64,000 bases of DNA from Planctomycetota bacterium (GTDB lineage Bacteria; Planctomycetota; UBA1135; UBA2386): assembly GCA_020848735.1 (NCBI GenBank), contig JADLHO010000080.1, positions 1-64,000 of the forward strand. Reading direction: 5' to 3'. The position numbers and the translations under genes are program-made. Positions 48,559 through 59,516 of the stretch are shown here, in pieces. The notes under the pieces were generated by a model. It was not told the DNA's origin and did not search any database. It saw only the letters and a list, made by a program, of their open reading frames with translations. Position 1 is the stretch's first letter, and each line of letters starts with the position of its first letter.

Positions 48559-49566
48559 TCAGTCCTTCTTCTTCTCTTCGCCACTCTCCTCGCCGCCCTT
48601 CTTGAGCTCGGCGACCATCTGCTGGAGGCGCTCGACCATCGGGTGCTCGGGCAGCACGGCCATCGCGGCCTCGAAGTGCGCGATGGCCTTCGCGACGTCG
48701 CCGCCGCGCTGACGGCAGATGCCGGCGATGTAGCACATCTCCATCTTCGGCTCGCCGCTGAGCAGGGCGGCCTTCTCGGTGAGGAAGGACTCGAGCTTCT
48801 CGGCCGCAGGGCCCCACTCGCCCTTCATCGCGAGCTCGTTGATCGACTCCTTGATGCCCGCGATCTCGGCCTTCATGGCGATCGCCGCCTTGGCCGTCGC
48901 GAACTTCTCCTTGAGCCCGGCCTTGCCGTCGGCGTCGAGGGCGATGATCTCGTCCATCCAGCCGAGGTAATGGCCGCGCAGTTCCTCGGGCAGCGAGTCG
49001 ACCGCCTCCGCGAGCAGCTTCGCGCGCTCGACACCCTTGGCGCCGTCGGCCTTCGCCTTCAGTCCATCACGGGCGACGCGCGCCTCCTGCAGCTCCTTCA
49101 CGTGGCCCAGGTACTTCTCGGGGCCACCGGGCTGATAGCCGGTCTGGCCATAGGGCAGGCCGTCGGCATCCGCGAGGAAGATCGTCGGGAAGCCCTCGAC
49201 CCCGAACTGCGTCTGCAGGCGCTGGTTCTGGGCCTTGAGCTCGTCGCTCTGCTCCTTCTGGCGCGGGAAATCGAGCTCGACGAACACGAAGAGCTCCGTC
49301 GCGGGGCCGGAGAACTCGGCGTGCGAGAAGACCTCCTCGTGGAGCTTGATGCACCAGCCGCACCAATCCGAACCGGTGAAGTCGACGAGGAGGTCCTTGC
49401 CCTCCTTCTTCGCCTGGGCCTTGGCGGCCTCCCAATCCGTCACCCACTTGGGCTCGGCGCCGTGCTCGGCGGGCGCGACTTCCTTCGCGACGGGTTCCTG
49501 CGGGAGGGGAGAGAACGACGCCAGCGGAGCGGCGCCGACGACGGCGACAGTCAGCAACGAGATCAT
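48559..49566 (-). CDS. Secreted thioredoxin-fold protein with CGWC active site and helical tail
   Basis: 335 aa starting at ATG 49566, which opens a signal peptide (SLLTVAVVGAAPLASF). The thioredoxin-fold domain (about 40-150) contains DFTGSDWCGWCIKLHEEVF with Cys69 and Cys72, and FGVEGFPTIFLADADG with the cis-Pro. The C-terminal half is helical and TPR-like (FEAAMAVLPEHPMVERLQQMV), ending in a Lys/Glu-rich tail. Such proteins reduce or isomerise disulphides outside the cytoplasm, or supply reductant to cytochrome maturation. It leads into the neighbouring redoxin genes, forming a redox cluster. Confidence 0.88.
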   Translation of the reverse strand: MISLLTVAVVGAAPLASFSPLPQEPVAKEVAPAEHGAEPKWVTDWEAAKAQAKKEGKDLLVDFTGSDWCGWCIKLHEEVFSHAEFSGPATELFVFVELDFPRQKEQSDELKAQNQRLQTQFGVEGFPTIFLADADGLPYGQTGYQPGGPEKYLGHVKELQEARVARDGLKAKADGAKGVERAKLLAEAVDSLPEELRGHYLGWMDEIIALDADGKAGLKEKFATAKAAIAMKAEIAGIKESINELAMKGEWGPAAEKLESFLTEKAALLSGEPKMEMCYIAGICRQRGGDVAKAIAHFEAAMAVLPEHPMVERLQQMVAELKKGGEESGEEKKKD

Positions 49567-49664
49567 GGGGTACTTGCCTGGATCGGAGATCGACGGGCGG
49601 GCGGCTGGCATACGACGTCACCCGGCGACTGTCGCCGTCAATCTCGGAGAAGTCCGAGGCGCGC

Positions 49665-50222
49665 TCAATTCGCCAGGCCGGCGACCAGCTTGCCGAGGCC
49701 CTCGGCCGTTAGCTCCTTCGCGAGGGTCCCGGCGATGTTGCCGTCGGGACGGAATGCGATCGCGAGCGGGAACAGCGTGGAGATGCGCGCCGCATCCTCG
49801 AGAGGCACCGCCTCGTCGAGGGCCACCGTCTCGGTCGAGGACCAGACGAGGATCTCGGTCGTGAGATTGCGCTTCTCCGCCACGCGCCGCGCCGCACCGG
49901 TGGCAGCCTCGAGGGTCCCCCCGCCGGTCCGATCGACGCAGAGGAGCATCAGCCTCCCACCGGCCTCGCGCAGCGCGGTGCTCGCCGTCATCACGCGCTC
50001 CATCGACTCGACGCTGTCACCGTCCCAGGTCGCGAAGGTGGCGAGCAGCAGCGCCTTGCCCCGCGCCGCCTCGAGGGCGGCGCGCAGACCGGCGCCATCG
50101 ACGGCACGCACGCTCGCCTCGGCGCCCCGGGAGCAGCCGCTCGCGAAGAGCGCGGCGAGCGCCGCGCTCGCGAGCGTTCCACGACCCGCGCCACGAACGA
50201 GCGGAGCCACCACGCGCGTCAT
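49665..50222 (-). CDS. Lipoprotein of thioredoxin fold without redox cysteines
   Basis: 185 aa. A lipobox LFASGC at 26-31 follows the signal helix. The rest fits a short thioredoxin fold: ALLLATFATWDGDSVESMERV where the CxxC would be, and LFPLAIAFRPDGNIAGTL at the cis-Pro strand. The site reads WDGDS, so there are no active Cys residues; it is more likely a binding or scaffold protein than a reductase. Its ATG overlaps the stop of the redoxin gene before it (ATGA). Confidence 0.68.
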   Translation of the reverse strand: MTRVVAPLVRGAGRGTLASAALAALFASGCSRGAEASVRAVDGAGLRAALEAARGKALLLATFATWDGDSVESMERVMTASTALREAGGRLMLLCVDRTGGGTLEAATGAARRVAEKRNLTTEILVWSSTETVALDEAVPLEDAARISTLFPLAIAFRPDGNIAGTLAKELTAEGLGKLVAGLAN

Positions 50223-51052
50223 CGACCTTCCCGGCGCGCGCCCTGGGCGCGCGGCCGCTTGATCGTGCAGCCGACCGGCGGCGTCTCGCTCGGCTCGACC
50301 GTCTCGCCCGCGACGAGCGCGTCGAGGACCGTGCGCAGATAGGGCTTCGCGTCTTCACCCTTGCGGCCCTGCGGGTCGTCGTCGATCGCGCCGCGGTAGG
50401 TCAGCACGCCGTCGCGCGCGAACACGTAGATGTCGGGCGTCGTCTTCGCGAGGAACTCGTCGGCCACGCGGCTGCCGTGGTCGACGAGCACCGTGTAGGG
50501 CAGCTCGTTCTCGGCGAGGTAGGCGCGGATCTTGGCATAGGGCTTCGGCGCGTCCTCGGCCGGCGGCAGGGGCTTGCCGTCCTCACCGCGCGCCGGGCCG
50601 TCGTCGATCTCCTGGCCCGACTCGTTGCTGTTGATCATCAGGAAGCGGACGCCCTTGCCGCCGTACTCGCGCACGATCGCCGCCATGCGATCCTCGTAGC
50701 CGCGCATGATCGGGCACTTCGTCGACCAGAAGCACACGACCACGATCTGGTCCGCGTAATCCGCCGAGCGGTGCACGGTGCCGTCGAGATCCGGGAGCTG
50801 AAGCATCCGCTTCGGCCGCTGGCCCACGGCGAGCGGCTGCGGATCCTGCGTGGACTTCGCCTCCGGGGCGGGCTTCGCCTCCGGCTTCACTGGGCGAGTC
50901 TCCACTGGGCGAGCCTCCACTGGGCGCGTCTCCACTGGCCGAGTCTCCACGGGCCGCGGCTTGGGTTGAGGCACGGGCTCCTGCGCACGGAGGGAGACTC
51001 CGGCGAGGGTGAGGACGAACGGGACGAGGGAGACGAGGGTCTGGATTCTCAT
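50219..51052 (-). CDS. Secreted AhpC/TSA-redoxin-family protein with Pro-Val-Glu-Thr-Arg repeat linker
   Basis: 277 aa from ATG 51052, with AGGAGG upstream. Signal peptide TLVSLVPFVLTLAGVSLRAQ. A linker of Pro-Val-Glu-Thr-Arg units (about 34-58) is followed by the redoxin domain: PDLDGTVHRSADYADQIVVV, FWSTKCPIMRGYEDRMAA with the peroxidatic-like Cys113, VRFLMINSNES and TTPDIYVFARDGVLTYRGAI. The resolving Cys is not evident, though a Cys lies near the C-terminus. The family includes thiol peroxidases and thiol-disulphide exchange proteins. The stop overlaps the lipoprotein gene, so the two are coupled. Confidence 0.85.
   Translation of the reverse strand: MRIQTLVSLVPFVLTLAGVSLRAQEPVPQPKPRPVETRPVETRPVEARPVETRPVKPEAKPAPEAKSTQDPQPLAVGQRPKRMLQLPDLDGTVHRSADYADQIVVVCFWSTKCPIMRGYEDRMAAIVREYGGKGVRFLMINSNESGQEIDDGPARGEDGKPLPPAEDAPKPYAKIRAYLAENELPYTVLVDHGSRVADEFLAKTTPDIYVFARDGVLTYRGAIDDDPQGRKGEDAKPYLRTVLDALVAGETVEPSETPPVGCTIKRPRAQGARREGR
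50891..50950 (-). repeat. Four 15-bp tandem repeats in the redoxin linker
   Basis: Four in-frame copies of TGGGCGAGTCTCCAC (plus strand) with one or two changes each encode the Pro-Val-Glu-Thr/Ala-Arg linker. The unit length of 15 bp keeps frame, so copy number may vary between strains. Confidence 0.9.
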
Positions 51053-51161
51053 GGCAGCCTCCTGGCAGGCACGGCGCCTGCGCGCGGGGCGGGAGCTTAG
51101 TTCGCCGCCCCCGTCCACCCCAAGCGCCGCGGTGTGTCGAGCACGCAACGTCCGGAGCCGC

Positions 51162-52313
51162 TCATCGATTGGCGAGCGCCACACCGAGGGCGACGAGCCC
51201 GAGACCGAGCACGACCGCTCCCGCGATCTTCCAGAAGCTGTAGGGACGTTCGCCGCAGACCTCGCCGGTGCCGCCGTTCACGGCGACCCGGTAGAGCTTC
51301 GCGCCGAAGCGGTAGGTGAGCAGCCAGACCGGGAGCAGCAGGTGCTTGTAGGTCAGCGCGTGGTACTCCGAATGGATGCGGTGGACGCGCTGCTCGTCAC
51401 CGCCGATGCGGGACTCGACCTCCGCGCGCAGGGCAGCGTCCATCCGCGACTTGCCTTCCGCGAAGGCCGCGTCGAGCTCCACGTCGTAGGTCCGCGCGAG
51501 GAATCCGCTGAGGGCCTCCGCCGCGAACGGCAGGCAACGGTCGAGCGGCCAGGGGTCGAGGGCACGCACATGACCGGCGGGCATCCCCTTCTCGCTCTGC
51601 GCGCGCGCGCCGTAGACGAGCACGTCGTCGAAGAAGCGGCGGAACTGACCCGAAGCGGGGTACCAACGCGTCCGCCGCACGCGCCTCGCATCCTTGCCGC
51701 TGCCGACGGTCACCCAGTAATGCTCGCCGCGTTCGCCGACGTAACGCGTGTCCGTCGCCGCGTCGAAGGTCCAATACGGGAGGTAGACCCCGGCGAAGCG
51801 CCCGCTCGCACCCTGTTTCGCGAAGGCCGATGGCGCGAACCACCGCGATTTCACCCACGCGACGAGCCGCGTCTGGGCGAGGTCCTTCGGCACGAGGAAG
51901 GGCAGCACCGCATCGACGGGGATGCGGTCCTTCGCGACGTGCGCGTCCTCGATCTGCAGGGGTGCCGCGCAATACGGGCAGGCCGACGCGGTCAGCGTGC
52001 CCTCGAAGCGCGTCTCGCCGCCGCAATCGCGGCAGCGGATCTCGCGGGCCGCCCCATCGCGCGGCGTGGCCTTGGTCCGGCCCGCGGCGAGCCGGGCGAG
52101 CCCCGCCGCGAGATCGCGCTCGGCGACCGTCGCGTCGTCGGCGATGCCGAGATCCTGCTCGTGTCCGCAATAGGGGCACTTCAGGCTCTGCGCGGCGACG
52201 TCGAATTGCAGGTTCGCACCGCAGCCGGCACAGGGGAACACGCGCGGGCGATCCTGCGGCCGAGCGGCGCCGGCGCCATCGCTGCGCACGAGGGTTGGAT
52301 CGGACTGGACCAC
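51162..52313 (-). CDS. Zinc-ribbon membrane protein next to SPFH gene
   Basis: 383 aa from GTG 52313. Two zinc-ribbon pairs are seen at the N-terminus: PCAGCGANLQF with KCPYCGHEQDL, and RCRDCGGETRF with CPYCAAPLQI. After a long middle domain of unknown type (VYLPYWTFDAATDTRYVGERG; ARTYDVELDAAFAEGKSRM) one membrane helix ends the protein (IAGAVVLGLGLVALGVALA). Such proteins often lie beside SPFH/'virion core' genes. A membrane-associated sensing or scaffolding role is plausible but unproven. The start is chosen for the neighbour spacing and lacks a strong ribosome site. Confidence 0.72.
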   Translation of the reverse strand: MVQSDPTLVRSDGAGAARPQDRPRVFPCAGCGANLQFDVAAQSLKCPYCGHEQDLGIADDATVAERDLAAGLARLAAGRTKATPRDGAAREIRCRDCGGETRFEGTLTASACPYCAAPLQIEDAHVAKDRIPVDAVLPFLVPKDLAQTRLVAWVKSRWFAPSAFAKQGASGRFAGVYLPYWTFDAATDTRYVGERGEHYWVTVGSGKDARRVRRTRWYPASGQFRRFFDDVLVYGARAQSEKGMPAGHVRALDPWPLDRCLPFAAEALSGFLARTYDVELDAAFAEGKSRMDAALRAEVESRIGGDEQRVHRIHSEYHALTYKHLLLPVWLLTYRFGAKLYRVAVNGGTGEVCGERPYSFWKIAGAVVLGLGLVALGVALANR

Positions 52314-52432
52314 GTGGATCTCGGTCGGCTCGAAGTTCGGACGGCGGGGGGTCCGTCGGACGCGACGTGGCCGCCGGGACGGCCAGCGGCTGCGCGCCGA
52401 GAACCCCGGATGCGGGAGCTCCGGGCGCCCCC

Positions 52433-53524
52433 TCAGGCGATCGGCGGCGGAACGGGAGGCCCGAAGAGCGCGGCGAGCTGCGGCACCTGCCCCGCGGGGG
52501 TCCACGCGGCCATGCCTGCGCACCACACCATCGTGTTCGGTCCGAGCTGGCCGCTGCGGACCAACTGCGGGAGCTGCGCGGCCTCGAAGGGGCCGAGCGC
52601 CGCGCCAGCCTGGGCGACGTGCCACGCCGCCGCGGGCACGGGCGGCGGCGCGACCGCCGGTCCGGAGCCCGCGAACGACCGCGCCATCTGCTGCGCCATC
52701 GCGAAGCCCATCCCCATGCCGAGGCCCTCGGCGCCCCCACCGGCGGGATTGTTCGCCGCCTGCGTCATCGCCGCGCCCATCTGGTACTGCTGGAAGCGAC
52801 CGAGGTCGCCGAGCACGCCCATCGAGCTGCGCGCGTCGAGCGCCTTCTCGACCTCCTCGGGCAGCGAGATGTTGACGATGAAGAGCTGCGGGATGTCGAG
52901 GCCGTACTCGTCGTCGATCCGCTCCACCGCCGCCGCGCGCAGCTCGTTCGCCAGCTTCTGGTAGTTCTGCGCGAGGTCGAGCGCCGCGATCTGCGCCTTG
53001 CCGATCACGTCGGCGAGCGACTGGTTGACGACGCCGCGCATCAGGGTCTCGAGCTCGCTCGTCTCGTAGACGCCATCGGTGCCGACGAGCTCGGTGAGCA
53101 GCCGGACCGGGTCCTGGGCGCGCAGCGTGTAGGTGCCGAAGGCCCGCAGCCGGATCGGACCGAACTCCGGGTCACGCAGCATGATCGGGTTCGGCGTCCC
53201 CCACTTGAGGTCGGTCACGGTCCGCGTGCTGACGAAGTAGACCTCGGCCTTGAAGGGGCTGTCGAAGCCGTACTTCCAGCCCTGCAGCGTGCTCAGCACC
53301 GGCAGGTTGCGCGTGGTGAGCTGGTGCGTCCCCGGCTCGAACACGTCGGCGAGCTTGCCCTCGTGCACGAAGACCGCGACCTGCCCCGGCCGCACGATCA
53401 GCATCGCGCCGTTCTTGATCTGGTTGTGGTACCGCGGGAAGCGCCAGACGAGCGTGTGGTTGGTGTCGTCCAGCCACTCGATGATGTCGATGAACTCGGC
53501 GCGGATCTTCGAGAACAGCCCCAT
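52433..53524 (-). CDS. SPFH-domain protein with C-terminal GYF_2 domain
   Basis: 363 aa, ATG 53524 with GGAG 6 bases upstream. The SPFH/stomatin-prohibitin domain occupies about 20-240: LIVRPGQVAVFVHEGKLADVFEPG, LLTELVGTDGVYETSELETLMRGVVNQ and YGLDIPQLFIVNISLP. After a Gly/Ala/Met-rich linker comes a GYF_2 domain (WHVAQAGAALGPFEAAQLPQ to WTPAGQ). No N-terminal membrane helix is present, unlike classical prohibitins. The family organises membrane microdomains or large oligomers; GYF_2 binds proline-rich partners. The zinc-ribbon gene follows by 119 bp. Confidence 0.88.
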   Translation of the reverse strand: MGLFSKIRAEFIDIIEWLDDTNHTLVWRFPRYHNQIKNGAMLIVRPGQVAVFVHEGKLADVFEPGTHQLTTRNLPVLSTLQGWKYGFDSPFKAEVYFVSTRTVTDLKWGTPNPIMLRDPEFGPIRLRAFGTYTLRAQDPVRLLTELVGTDGVYETSELETLMRGVVNQSLADVIGKAQIAALDLAQNYQKLANELRAAAVERIDDEYGLDIPQLFIVNISLPEEVEKALDARSSMGVLGDLGRFQQYQMGAAMTQAANNPAGGGAEGLGMGMGFAMAQQMARSFAGSGPAVAPPPVPAAAWHVAQAGAALGPFEAAQLPQLVRSGQLGPNTMVWCAGMAAWTPAGQVPQLAALFGPPVPPPIA

Positions 53525-53638
53525 GGATACTCCGTCGTGGGTGGGTCGGGCTTGTAGCGGAAGCGGGTCGGGATCGCGAGCGCGCTCCAACCGGCGAGCG
53601 CGTCCGGCATTCAGAGCACGGCCTCGGCCGCGGGACAC

Positions 53639-55138
53639 TCAGCGGTCGTAGCCGCGCAGGGGGAACTCCGTCGATGGGCTGCGACGCTCGGCGAAGAGCG
53701 TGCGCGCGCGGGCGACGAGCTCGGGCTCGGCGTCGGCGAGGTCGCGCGTCTCGCCCGGATCGCGAGCCAGGTCGTAGAGCTCGATGCGATCGGCGCCGCG
53801 CTCGATGTCGCGCAGGACCGCCTTGTGGTCCCCCATGCGCACGGCCTTCTGGCCGCCATAGCCGCGGAACTCGAAGGCGAGCACCTCGCGCGCGGGGCGC
53901 TCCTGCGGCCGACCGCGCAGGATGGGCAGGAAGCTGAGCCCGTCGCTGTCGGCCGGCATCTCCGCGCCGACCAGTTCGGCGAACGTCGGGAGCAGGTCCT
54001 GCGCGGCGATGACCGCGTCGCTCACCGTGCCCGGCGCGATGTGCCCCGGCCAGCGCACGAGCCAGGGCACGCGGATCCCGCCCTCGTAGACGCTGCCCTT
54101 GCGGCCCCGCAGCGGGCCGGTCGACGCGAAGAACGCGGTGTCGACGCCGCCGACGTCGTGCGTCGGCCCGTTGTCGCTCGAGAAGACCACGAGGGTCCGC
54201 TCCGCGAGTCCGAGCTCGTCGAGCAGGGCGAGCAGCTCGCCCACCTGACGATCGAGATCGCCGATCATCGCCGCGTAACCGGCGCGCGGCCGCGGGTGCG
54301 GCACGTAGCCGCGCGCGCCGTCGTAGGGCGTCGCGTCCCATTCCGTCGGATAGGCGTCGACCAGGTCCGCGGGCGGCTGCATCGCGAGGTGCGGCTGGAC
54401 GAAGGGCACGTAGAGGAAGAACGGCCGCCCGGCGTGCGCGCGGACGAAGCCCTTCGCGGCGGCGAGGATGCGCGCGGGTGCGTACTCGTTCCCGCGGAAG
54501 CGCGCGTAGCCGGTCTCGCCCTCCGACAGCTTGCCGTGCCCGGGGACGCCCGGGTTGTCGAGCCAGAGGCGCGTGCCGTCGACCCAGAGCCAATCCGGGT
54601 AGTAGCTGTGGGCCTGTCGCTGGCAGATGTAGCCGAAGAAGCGCGCGAAGCCCTGGCGGTTCGGATCGCCGCTGCTCCCGACGGCCCCGAGTCCCCACTT
54701 GCCGAATGCCCCCGTGGCGTAGCCCGCGTCGCGCACGAGCTCGGCGAGCGTGACGGCCCCGTCGCTCAACGGGTGTTGACCCTCGGGCTTCACCTCGCGG
54801 TTGTCGCGGATCTCCGCGTAGGGGCTGCTCCTCCCGGTGAGCAAGACGGCGCGCGACGGCGCGCAGACGGGAGCCCCGCAATAACCCTGCGTGAAGCGCA
54901 GACCCTGCGCCGCGAGCCGGTCGAGCGCGGGGGTCGCGATCTTCCGCTGCCCGTAGCAGCCGAGTTCGCCCCAGCCGAGGTCGTCGGCGAGCATCACGAC
55001 GAGATTCGGCGGCCGCTCGCCCGCGGCGTCGTGTCCCGACTGGCCCCGCGCGGCGCCGAGGAGGGCGGATCCGGCGAGCAGGAGCGCGGTCCACCGGGGC
55101 CAGTGCGGCGGAGTGCGGAGCCGGACGGGTGAGCGCAT
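53639..55138 (-). CDS. Secreted sulfatase, formylglycine (CAPSR) type
   Basis: 499 aa starting at ATG 55138, with a signal peptide (TALLLAGSALLGAARGQ). The sulfatase fold is clear: NLVVMLADDLGWGELGCYG with metal-binding Asp52-Asp53, GAPVCAPSRAVLLTGR with the Cys of CAPSR converted to formylglycine, FFLYVPFVQPHLAMQPP, and VVFSSDNGPTHDVGG for the second metal. It resembles arylsulfatase-type enzymes that remove sulfate from glycans; planctomycetes carry many. A formylglycine-generating enzyme is needed and none is in the window. The substrate is unknown. Divergent from pckA. Confidence 0.93.
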   Translation of the reverse strand: MRSPVRLRTPPHWPRWTALLLAGSALLGAARGQSGHDAAGERPPNLVVMLADDLGWGELGCYGQRKIATPALDRLAAQGLRFTQGYCGAPVCAPSRAVLLTGRSSPYAEIRDNREVKPEGQHPLSDGAVTLAELVRDAGYATGAFGKWGLGAVGSSGDPNRQGFARFFGYICQRQAHSYYPDWLWVDGTRLWLDNPGVPGHGKLSEGETGYARFRGNEYAPARILAAAKGFVRAHAGRPFFLYVPFVQPHLAMQPPADLVDAYPTEWDATPYDGARGYVPHPRPRAGYAAMIGDLDRQVGELLALLDELGLAERTLVVFSSDNGPTHDVGGVDTAFFASTGPLRGRKGSVYEGGIRVPWLVRWPGHIAPGTVSDAVIAAQDLLPTFAELVGAEMPADSDGLSFLPILRGRPQERPAREVLAFEFRGYGGQKAVRMGDHKAVLRDIERGADRIELYDLARDPGETRDLADAEPELVARARTLFAERRSPSTEFPLRGYDR

Positions 55139-55313
55139 GGGAGCGTCGGTACCGGGCGCTCCGGCCGCGCGCAAGCGCGTCGTCGCAGCGCGGGCCGGCG
55201 ACCGCGCCGCACGATGCGGAATCCGCGGGACGCCTCGCTAGGATCCGCGGTCCGACTCGGACCGACCCGAGCGCGTTCCACCCCTCCTTCGCGTCCCTCC
55301 CGCCTCAAGCGAC
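55139..55313. promoter_or_regulatory. Divergent intergenic region sulfatase / pckA
   Basis: A 175-bp region between divergently transcribed genes, expected to hold both promoters. No convincing -35/-10 or operator motif was found. Confidence 0.35.
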
Positions 55314-56894
<1,581 letters not shown>

Positions 56895-56946
56895 GCCGCT
56901 CCGCGATCCCTCGCCTCCCCGTCCCTGAGTCGTCGATCCTCGCCGC

Positions 56947-58377
56947 ATGCCCTTGGCCCTGCCCGAGCCGGGCGAGATCCGGCGCCTCGGTCCCACCCGT
57001 CATCCGTCGCCCCTGCGCGCGCGTCGCTCGCGGTTCATCGCGGACCGCGAGCACGTGCTCGTCAACGCGGAGACGGAACAGCTCGCGGAGTACCTGAGCG
57101 AGCATCGCCCGATCCCGGCCTTCGAGGTCGCCGGCCCGCGCGAGCAGCTCTACTTCGAGCCGGGTCGTGTCACCGCGGGGATCGTGACCTGCGGCGGCCT
57201 CTGTCCGGGACTCAACGACGTCGTCCGCGCGCTCACGCTCACGCTCTGGCACCAGTACGGCGTGCGCCGCGTGCTCGGCTTCCGCTACGGCTATCTCGGT
57301 CTCTCGAGCAAGGCTCCCGAGCCGCCCTTGCACCTCGACCCCGAGCTCGTCTCCCGCATCCACGACTCGGGCGGCACCGTGCTCGGCACCTCCCGCGGCC
57401 CCCAGTCGCTCGACGACATGATCGACACCCTCACGCGCGAGGGTGTCGACATGCTCTTCACCATCGGCGGCGACGGCACCCTCCGCGGGGCCTGGGCACT
57501 CGAGGAGCGCCTGCGCACGCGCCGCGTGCCGACCGCCGTCGTCGGGATCCCGAAGACGATCGACAACGACATTCACTGGGTCGAGCGCTCCTTCGGCCTC
57601 GCGACGGCCGTCGAGGCCGCCGACGTCGCCATCGCCTGCGCGCACGCCGAGGCGCGCGGCGTCTGGAACGGCATCGGCGTCGTCAAGCTGATGGGGCGCC
57701 GCGCGGGCTTCATCGCCGCCTATGCGACGCTCGCGAACAACGACGTCAATTTCTGCCTGGTCCCGGAGTTCCCCGTGCCGCTCGACGGCGAGCGCGGCCT
57801 CCTGCGTGCGCTCGAGAAGCGGCTCGCGGCCCGGCGCCACGCGGTGATCGCGGTGGCCGAGGGCTTCGGCCAGGATCTGCTCGCCGCGGACGACGCGGGG
57901 CGTGACGCATCGGGGAACGCGAAGCTCGCCGACATCGGCCCCTTCCTCGTCGAGCGCATCCGCCAGCATTTCGCGGCCTCCGGCGAGCCGATCTCGATCA
58001 AGTACATCGACCCCAGCTACATCGTGCGGAGCATGCCGGCGAACAGCCACGACGCCGAGCTGTGCACCGCGCTCGCCCAGCACGCCGTGCACGCCGCCAT
58101 GACCGGCCGCACGGGGCTGGTGATCGGCCGCGGCAACGGCCGATACACGCACGTGCCGATCCCGATGGCGGTCGCCACTCCTCGCTGCATCCCCACGCAC
58201 GCGCCGGTCTGGCAGCGCGTGCTCGACACGACGGGCCAGGCCGAACTGCTCGACTTCTACGCCCAGTCGCTCGGTCCGCAGGGCACGCGGTCCACCGACC
58301 CGCGTGTCCAGGTGCCGTTCATCCCGGTGCGCGACGCCGGCGCCGACGACGACCAGAGTCCACGAGACCCACGCTGA
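56947..58377 (+). CDS. 6-phosphofructokinase, GGDGT/PKTIDND type
   Basis: 476 aa. The PFK fold is marked by [16 protein letters not shown] (81-96), [12 protein letters not shown] (171-182) and [25 protein letters not shown] (199-223), MGRRAGFIA and [16 protein letters not shown]. The Gly in GGDG favours ATP over pyrophosphate as donor, since PPi-dependent enzymes usually have GGDD; the PKTIDND form is shared with the long plant-like and PPi group. It phosphorylates fructose 6-phosphate. About 70 N-terminal residues precede the fold. It starts 53 bp after pckA and its stop lies 10 bp before the aldolase start, suggesting one transcript. Confidence 0.92.
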   Translation: MPLALPEPGEIRRLGPTRHPSPLRARRSRFIADREHVLVNAETEQLAEYLSEHRPIPAFEVAGPREQLYFEPGRVTAGIVTCGGLCPGLNDVVRALTLTLWHQYGVRRVLGFRYGYLGLSSKAPEPPLHLDPELVSRIHDSGGTVLGTSRGPQSLDDMIDTLTREGVDMLFTIGGDGTLRGAWALEERLRTRRVPTAVVGIPKTIDNDIHWVERSFGLATAVEAADVAIACAHAEARGVWNGIGVVKLMGRRAGFIAAYATLANNDVNFCLVPEFPVPLDGERGLLRALEKRLAARRHAVIAVAEGFGQDLLAADDAGRDASGNAKLADIGPFLVERIRQHFAASGEPISIKYIDPSYIVRSMPANSHDAELCTALAQHAVHAAMTGRTGLVIGRGNGRYTHVPIPMAVATPRCIPTHAPVWQRVLDTTGQAELLDFYAQSLGPQGTRSTDPRVQVPFIPVRDAGADDDQSPRDPR

Positions 58378-58387
58378 TCCCATCCCG

Positions 58388-59440
58388 ATGACCAAGCTCC
58401 ACGAACTCCTCGGCAAGGACGCCGAGGCCCTGCTCGGCTACCAGGCCAAGGGTTTCCCGAAGGCCAACCTCCATCTGCCGGGCCCCGACTTCGTCGACCG
58501 CATCATGGCGCAGACGGACCGCTCCCCGCAGGTCCTGCGCAACTTCCAGGCGCTGCTCGGCGCGGGTCGGCTCGCGAACACCGGCTACGTCTCGATCCTG
58601 CCGGTCGACCAGGGCATCGAGCACTCGGCCGGTGCCTCGTTCGCACCGAACCCGATCTACTTCGATCCGGAGAACATCGTGAAGCTCGCGATCGAGGGCG
58701 GCTGCAATGCGGTCGCCTCGACGCTCGGCGTGCTGGGCTCGGTCAGCCGACGCTACGCCCACAAGATCCCGTTCATGGTGAAGCTCAATCACAACGAGCT
58801 CATGACGCTGCCGAACAAGTACCGGCAGGTCATGTTCGCCCAGGTCGAGCAGGCCTTCGATCTCGGGGCGGTCGCGGTCGGCGCGACGATCTACTTCGGT
58901 TCCGACGAATCGATGGACGAGCTCCGCGAGGTGGCCGAAGCCTTCCAGCGCGCCCATCAGCTCGGCATGGTGACCGTGCTCTGGTGCTACCTGCGCAACA
59001 ACGGCTTCAAGAAGGACGACGTCGACTACCACGCGGCCGCGGACCTCACGGGCCAGGCCAATCACCTCGGGGCGACGATCGAGGCCGACATCGTCAAGCA
59101 GAAGCTCCCGGAGAACAACGGCGGCTTCAACGCGATCAAGTTCGGCAAGACCCACAAGAAGGTCTACAGCGACCTCACGCCGGGCGATCACCCGATCGAG
59201 CTGTGCCGCTACCAGATCGCGTGCAACTACCTCGGCCGCGTCCCGCTCATCAACTCGGGCGGTGCGTCGGGAGAGAACGACTTCGCGGAAGCGGCGCGCA
59301 CGGCGGTGATCAACAAGCGCGCGGGCGGCATGGGCCTGATCTCGGGCCGCAAGGCCTTCCAGCGCCCGATGAAGGAAGGTGTCCAGATCCTCAACACGAT
59401 CCAGGACGTCTACCTCGACAAGTCCGTCTCGATCGCGTGA
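58388..59440 (+). CDS. fbaB: Class I fructose-bisphosphate aldolase (DhnA/FbaB type)
   Basis: 350 aa, the same length as E. coli FbaB. It splits fructose 1,6-bisphosphate to glyceraldehyde 3-phosphate and dihydroxyacetone phosphate through a Schiff base. Seen: [56 protein letters not shown] and [15 protein letters not shown] at the phosphate site. No metal-binding class II motif is present. It starts 10 bp after phosphofructokinase, so pfk and aldolase act on consecutive steps from one transcript. Confidence 0.95.
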   Translation: MTKLHELLGKDAEALLGYQAKGFPKANLHLPGPDFVDRIMAQTDRSPQVLRNFQALLGAGRLANTGYVSILPVDQGIEHSAGASFAPNPIYFDPENIVKLAIEGGCNAVASTLGVLGSVSRRYAHKIPFMVKLNHNELMTLPNKYRQVMFAQVEQAFDLGAVAVGATIYFGSDESMDELREVAEAFQRAHQLGMVTVLWCYLRNNGFKKDDVDYHAAADLTGQANHLGATIEADIVKQKLPENNGGFNAIKFGKTHKKVYSDLTPGDHPIELCRYQIACNYLGRVPLINSGGASGENDFAEAARTAVINKRAGGMGLISGRKAFQRPMKEGVQILNTIQDVYLDKSVSIA

Positions 59441-59516
59441 CGGCGGAGGGCCTGCCTCGGGAATCCACCGCACGCCGCTCAGGCGCGGGCGGATCGCGAT
59501 CCGATGCAGACCCGCA

